Positions 6,959 to 7,611 of a stretch of DNA of 7,611 nt are shown piece by piece. The stretch covers positions 1 through 7,611 of the forward strand of contig JANXWW010000164.1 in NCBI GenBank assembly GCA_025350945.1, in the 5' to 3' direction. Position numbers and translations under genes: made by a program. Numbering within the stretch: position 1 is the first letter of the stretch; each line of letters opens with the position of its first letter. The notes beneath the pieces are model-generated. The model saw only the letters and a program-made list of their open reading frames with translations. It ran no database searches and was not told the origin of the DNA. The DNA comes from Burkholderiales bacterium (GTDB lineage: Bacteria > Pseudomonadota > Gammaproteobacteria > Burkholderiales > Usitatibacteraceae).

Positions 6959-7611
6959 ATGACCATCCGAGTAGCCCTCCACCACAAAACCCACTACACC
7001 TTCGATCGCGCCGTAAATCTCTCGCCGCACGAGGTTCGCCTGCGTCCCGCCGCCCACTGTCGCACGCCAATCGAAAGCTATTCGCTCAAAGTCAAGCCTG
7101 AAAAACATTTCATCAATTGGCAGCAAGATCCGTATGGCAACTGGCTGGCGCGCGTTGTTTTTCCGGAAAAATCGAACGAGTTGTCAATTGAGATTGATCT
7201 TGTTGCTGACATGACCGTGATTAATCCGTTCGATTTTTTTGTTGAACAATACGCGGGCACTTTTCCGTTTAGCTATACGGCGGATAACAAACGCGAACTC
7301 ACCGCTTATCTCGAAACCGATCCGGTTGGGCCGCTTGTGCAGAAATGGATTGATTACGCCAAAGCGAATCTCATCAAGCCACACATGGTGACGATTGATT
7401 TTCTGGTCGCGCTCAATCAAAAACTGCAGCAGGATATTCGCTACCTAATTCGCATGGAGCCTGGCGTGCAACCGCCCGAATTCACGCTGTCGAGCGGCCA
7501 GGGATCGTGTCGCGATTCGGCGTGGCTGCTGGTGCAAATTTTGCGCAATTTTGGCATCGCGGCGCGCTTCGCGTCCGGTTACCTGATTCAGTTGGTTGCA
7601 GATCAAAAGTC
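6959..7611 (+). CDS. Transglutaminase-family protein, N-terminal part (continues past window end)
   Basis: The frame is open from the ATG to the window end, giving 217 residues and a partial codon. The N-terminal about 90 residues resemble the bacterial transglutaminase-like N-terminal domain (VALHHKTHYTFDR, LSPHEVRLRPA, NWQQDPYGNWLARVVFPE). From about 150 the papain-like transglutaminase core begins: LNQKLQQDIRYLIRMEPG, then SGQGSCRDSAW with the presumed nucleophile C184 (bases 7508-7510), then ARFASGYL (202-209). The His and Asp of the triad would lie beyond the window. This N-terminus matches the roughly 1,100-residue relatives that carry a C-terminal DUF2126 region, so a long protein is expected, but that is inference. 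Such folds cleave or transfer amide bonds, which suits an operon that makes a peptide-like product. A weak AGAAG (6948-6952) lies 6 bases upstream. The 75-base gap after anbu (6884-6958) has no terminator; it holds the palindrome CTATATAG (6942-6949). Confidence 0.92.
   Translation, partial: MTIRVALHHKTHYTFDRAVNLSPHEVRLRPAAHCRTPIESYSLKVKPEKHFINWQQDPYGNWLARVVFPEKSNELSIEIDLVADMTVINPFDFFVEQYAGTFPFSYTADNKRELTAYLETDPVGPLVQKWIDYAKANLIKPHMVTIDFLVALNQKLQQDIRYLIRMEPGVQPPEFTLSSGQGSCRDSAWLLVQILRNFGIAARFASGYLIQLVADQK

Noticed and set aside
6836..7126. 96-residue - strand open frame across the anbu/transglutaminase junction
   Set aside because: It is antisense to two well-supported genes and the gap between them, with no family resemblance.

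Overview
The window looks like a betaproteobacterial chromosome, Burkholderiales-like or a near relative. The reasons are the protein-level character of ComEC and RelA, moderate GC with GC-rich third positions, dense packing, and a gene set typical of that group. I assigned everything by recognising protein families. No database search was run, and genus-level placement is not possible from this sequence alone.

Left part (1-3553): the 3' portion of comEC (membrane DNA-uptake channel with its C-terminal metallo-beta-lactamase-like domain) runs rightward. It converges on relA, which runs leftward and encodes a full-length (p)ppGpp synthetase of the RelA type, with a dead hydrolase domain. Only 30 bases separate the two stop codons. 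They are occupied by a 7-bp tandem repeat (TGATCCG) that begins inside the last codons of comEC. No terminator is visible there.

Middle (3554-3734): a 181-base divergent intergenic region lies between relA and the next rightward gene. It holds TAGAAT -10-like boxes on both strands at plausible distances from each start, three copies of CCTAAAA (two direct, one inverted) and a small perfect dyad, CAAGC-AG-GCTTG, just before the downstream start codon.

Right part (3735-7611): a co-directional run of four genes encodes a circularly permuted type 2 ATP-grasp enzyme, an alpha-E domain protein, a proteasome-type protease of the Anbu family, and the first 217 residues of a transglutaminase-family protein whose relatives are about 1,100 residues long. 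Gaps between the genes are 2, 24 and 75 bases. This is the conserved but functionally unresolved 'Anbu operon'. From family knowledge, the ATP-grasp enzyme probably forms a peptide-like amide bond, and alpha-E probably acts with it. Anbu and the transglutaminase-like protein are the likely peptide-cleaving or peptide-modifying partners. The substrate and product are not known to me, and this is the most interesting system in the window.

There are no RNA genes, insertion sequences, CRISPR arrays or prophage signals in the window. All five complete or nearly complete reading frames appear intact.
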